DNA of 64,000 nucleotides from the NCBI GenBank assembly GCA_902799745.1, contig CADCBQ010000013.1:1-64000 (forward strand), written 5' to 3'. Each line of letters begins with the position of its first letter. The first letter of the stretch is position 1. This document shows, one piece after another, positions 62,779-64,000 of this stretch. Position numbers and translations under genes: made by a program. The notes below the pieces were generated by a model. The model made no database searches. It had not been told where the DNA came from and worked only from the letters and a program-made list of their open reading frames with translations. This DNA comes from Fibrobacter succinogenes. Lineage in GTDB: Bacteria > Fibrobacterota > Fibrobacteria > Fibrobacterales > Fibrobacteraceae.

Positions 62779-63216
62779 TTACCGATTCTTAATCAACAAA
62801 ATTTGTTTGGTCATCAAAACCTTGCCGTCACCGCGTACTTCGATTACGACAGGGCCAGGTTCCTTCTTGCGGCAGAGTTCTCGTGCCGTCATCAGGCCAC
62901 CATGGCGAGACTTTCCTTGCAGCGTATAGACACCCTGCTTTTCGTTCACGGCCACTTCGTGGTTCCAGATTTCAGGACCCTTGTTTGCAAGCGTACCTTC
63001 GTAGAAGGTCGTCTTGAGCATTGCAAAGTCAAAATTCGTTCCATAACGGAACTGCACAATAAGCGGGTCGTTCATTTCGAACTCGCTTGCGGTATCAGCG
63101 ATCACATCTAGGTTGACATTCCATTCTCTGCCACACAGGATCGCCGTATCCTCTACATTACATCCCACAATCAGGCAGGCCAAGGCCGCCATCATTGCAA
63201 CGAACCATTTTTTCAT
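62779..63216 (-). CDS. Small lipoprotein of unknown function
   Basis: 145 residues with lipobox LIVGC (Cys19). The mature part is short, with beta strands such as DPLIVQFRYGTNFDF and PVVIEVRGDGKVLM. It looks like a single beta-sandwich domain; no family is recognised. The gene is first in the three-gene lipoprotein run. AAGGAGG precedes the ATG, a strong ribosome site. Confidence 0.78.
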   Translation of the reverse strand: MKKWFVAMMAALACLIVGCNVEDTAILCGREWNVNLDVIADTASEFEMNDPLIVQFRYGTNFDFAMLKTTFYEGTLANKGPEIWNHEVAVNEKQGVYTLQGKSRHGGLMTARELCRKKEPGPVVIEVRGDGKVLMTKQILLIKNR

Positions 63217-63266
63217 ACACGCCTCCTTGTACGCACTTTTAAACTAGTAAAATACCCGTTTATCGG

Positions 63267-64000
63267 CTATCTCGAAAGCACAAACAACATTTCCAAATGG
63301 GGTGTCTGGGGGTAAAAAGCGAATCCTTCGGCCTTTTTCAAGGCAAAACCGGCGTCTCTGAACCTCGAAAAGTCCCTCGCAAGCGTCACCGGATCACAAG
63401 AAACGTAAATCAGGCGATTCACCGAGCTTTTCACGATAGCCTCTAGCGCTGTCGGCGGAAGCCCTGTTCGCGGAGGGTCCACAATCAAAGTCGCAGGCAC
63501 ATCAACCACGTTCTCGGCAAGCCAATCTTCTGCCGGAGCGGAGACGTTATCTGCAGACAAATTAAAATCTGCATGCTTTAGGCAACCTTCATCGCGTTCT
63601 ACGGTCGTAATTTTCTTGAACTTGTCCTTCAGAATCGCGGCAAAGAAACCGACGCCGCTGAACAAGTCAATAAGCCATGCGTCACTTGCCTCGCCGCAAG
63701 CAATGCCTTCGTCTACCGCATTCTGCACGGCAGTCACAAGTTCCGGCAAAAGCGAAAGGTTGCTCTGGAAAAACACCGAGGCGTCCGAACGGATTTTCTT
63801 GCCCGCAATTTCGACAACACTCACGGCATTTTTTTCAAAGTCGGCGGCAGGCATTCCCTTATAGAAATAACTGACCTTCCCCGCCCCGTTATCGAATAAA
63901 TTCACGTCCAGTTCAAAATTCCTGGGCGGGCGCTTAGAAGCCTTTATCGATTCTTCAAAAATCTTCGCCGCATTTTCTTTCAGGAATGCATTGAGCGCAG
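63267..64000 (-). CDS. TrmA/RumA-family RNA (uracil-5-)-methyltransferase, N-terminus cut by window edge
   Basis: The frame is open to the right edge; about 244 C-terminal residues are visible. The GTG at 63905 is internal, since coding sequence continues upstream of it (NAFLKENAAKIFEES). Motifs are the SAM site WLIDLFSGVGFFAA, VERDEGCLKHADFN, DPPRTGLPPTALEAI and the catalytic-cysteine segment YVSCDPVTLARD. The family makes 5-methyluridine in tRNA or 23S rRNA; which of the two cannot be told without the N-terminal iron-sulfur/TRAM part. Confidence 0.92.
   Translation of the reverse strand, partial: ALNAFLKENAAKIFEESIKASKRPPRNFELDVNLFDNGAGKVSYFYKGMPAADFEKNAVSVVEIAGKKIRSDASVFFQSNLSLLPELVTAVQNAVDEGIACGEASDAWLIDLFSGVGFFAAILKDKFKKITTVERDEGCLKHADFNLSADNVSAPAEDWLAENVVDVPATLIVDPPRTGLPPTALEAIVKSSVNRLIYVSCDPVTLARDFSRFRDAGFALKKAEGFAFYPQTPHLEMLFVLSR

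Overview
The window looks like chromosomal DNA of a cellulolytic bacterium of the phylum Fibrobacterota, close to Fibrobacter. The evidence is a lipoprotein with the Fibrobacter major paralogous domain, a CBM11-GH5 cellulase lipoprotein, serine-rich linkers in several exported proteins, secretion-tail-like C-termini, and upstream motifs of the form TATATTTG that resemble the TAnnTTTG promoters of the Bacteroidetes side of the FCB group. No phage, IS element or CRISPR array is visible. The genes are densely packed and almost all intact.

Layout. 1-9256 (minus) is one giant exported repeat protein with a VWA domain, cut by the left edge. 9354-15118 holds an outer-membrane protein with a lysine tail, malic enzyme (maeB), nadC and a sugar-lipid transferase. 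15174-21192 holds homoserine dehydrogenase, a large InlB-repeat secreted protein and a second sugar-lipid transferase. 21288-26562 holds skp/ompH and bamA, divergent from an OLD-family ATPase/TOPRIM nuclease. 26559-30548 holds trpS, a UDP-glucuronate decarboxylase, a GGDEF protein, coaX and tRNA-Met. 30711-33889 is a carboxy(nor)spermidine dehydrogenase gene broken by an in-frame TGA, followed by speA; the pair would form a polyamine module. 33948-40454 holds nudC, a small secreted protein, tRNA-Gly(CCC), a HAD phosphatase, an aspartoacylase-like peptidase, the Fibrobacter lipoprotein and corA.

40553-48432 (plus) is a long collinear run: aroE, an aroK-aroB fusion, an SDR epimerase/reductase, a secreted protein, a hisA of eukaryotic type, a GT4 glycosyltransferase and mutY. 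48429-52968 (minus) holds fmt, rsmB and two envelope proteins. 53011-54122 is lrgAB. 54129-55505 is a stand-alone SagB-like dehydrogenase. 55669-61234 holds the GH5 cellulase and a metalloprotease-like/TolB-propeller/barrel protein. 61347-63216 is a run of three small lipoproteins, and a TrmA/RumA methyltransferase is cut by the right edge.

The points most worth a second look are the 11-module giant protein, whose modules switch from a cysteine-pair type to a cysteine-free type; the in-frame TGA in the polyamine gene; a dispersed GTCATCC...GTCGAAGGATC repeat that sits inside two reading frames and appears to supply the ribosome binding site of nudC; the recurrent TATATTTG motif, often only 4-8 bases from the start codon or tRNA end; and the orphan SagB-like enzyme. 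No stretch longer than 300 bases lacks a gene.
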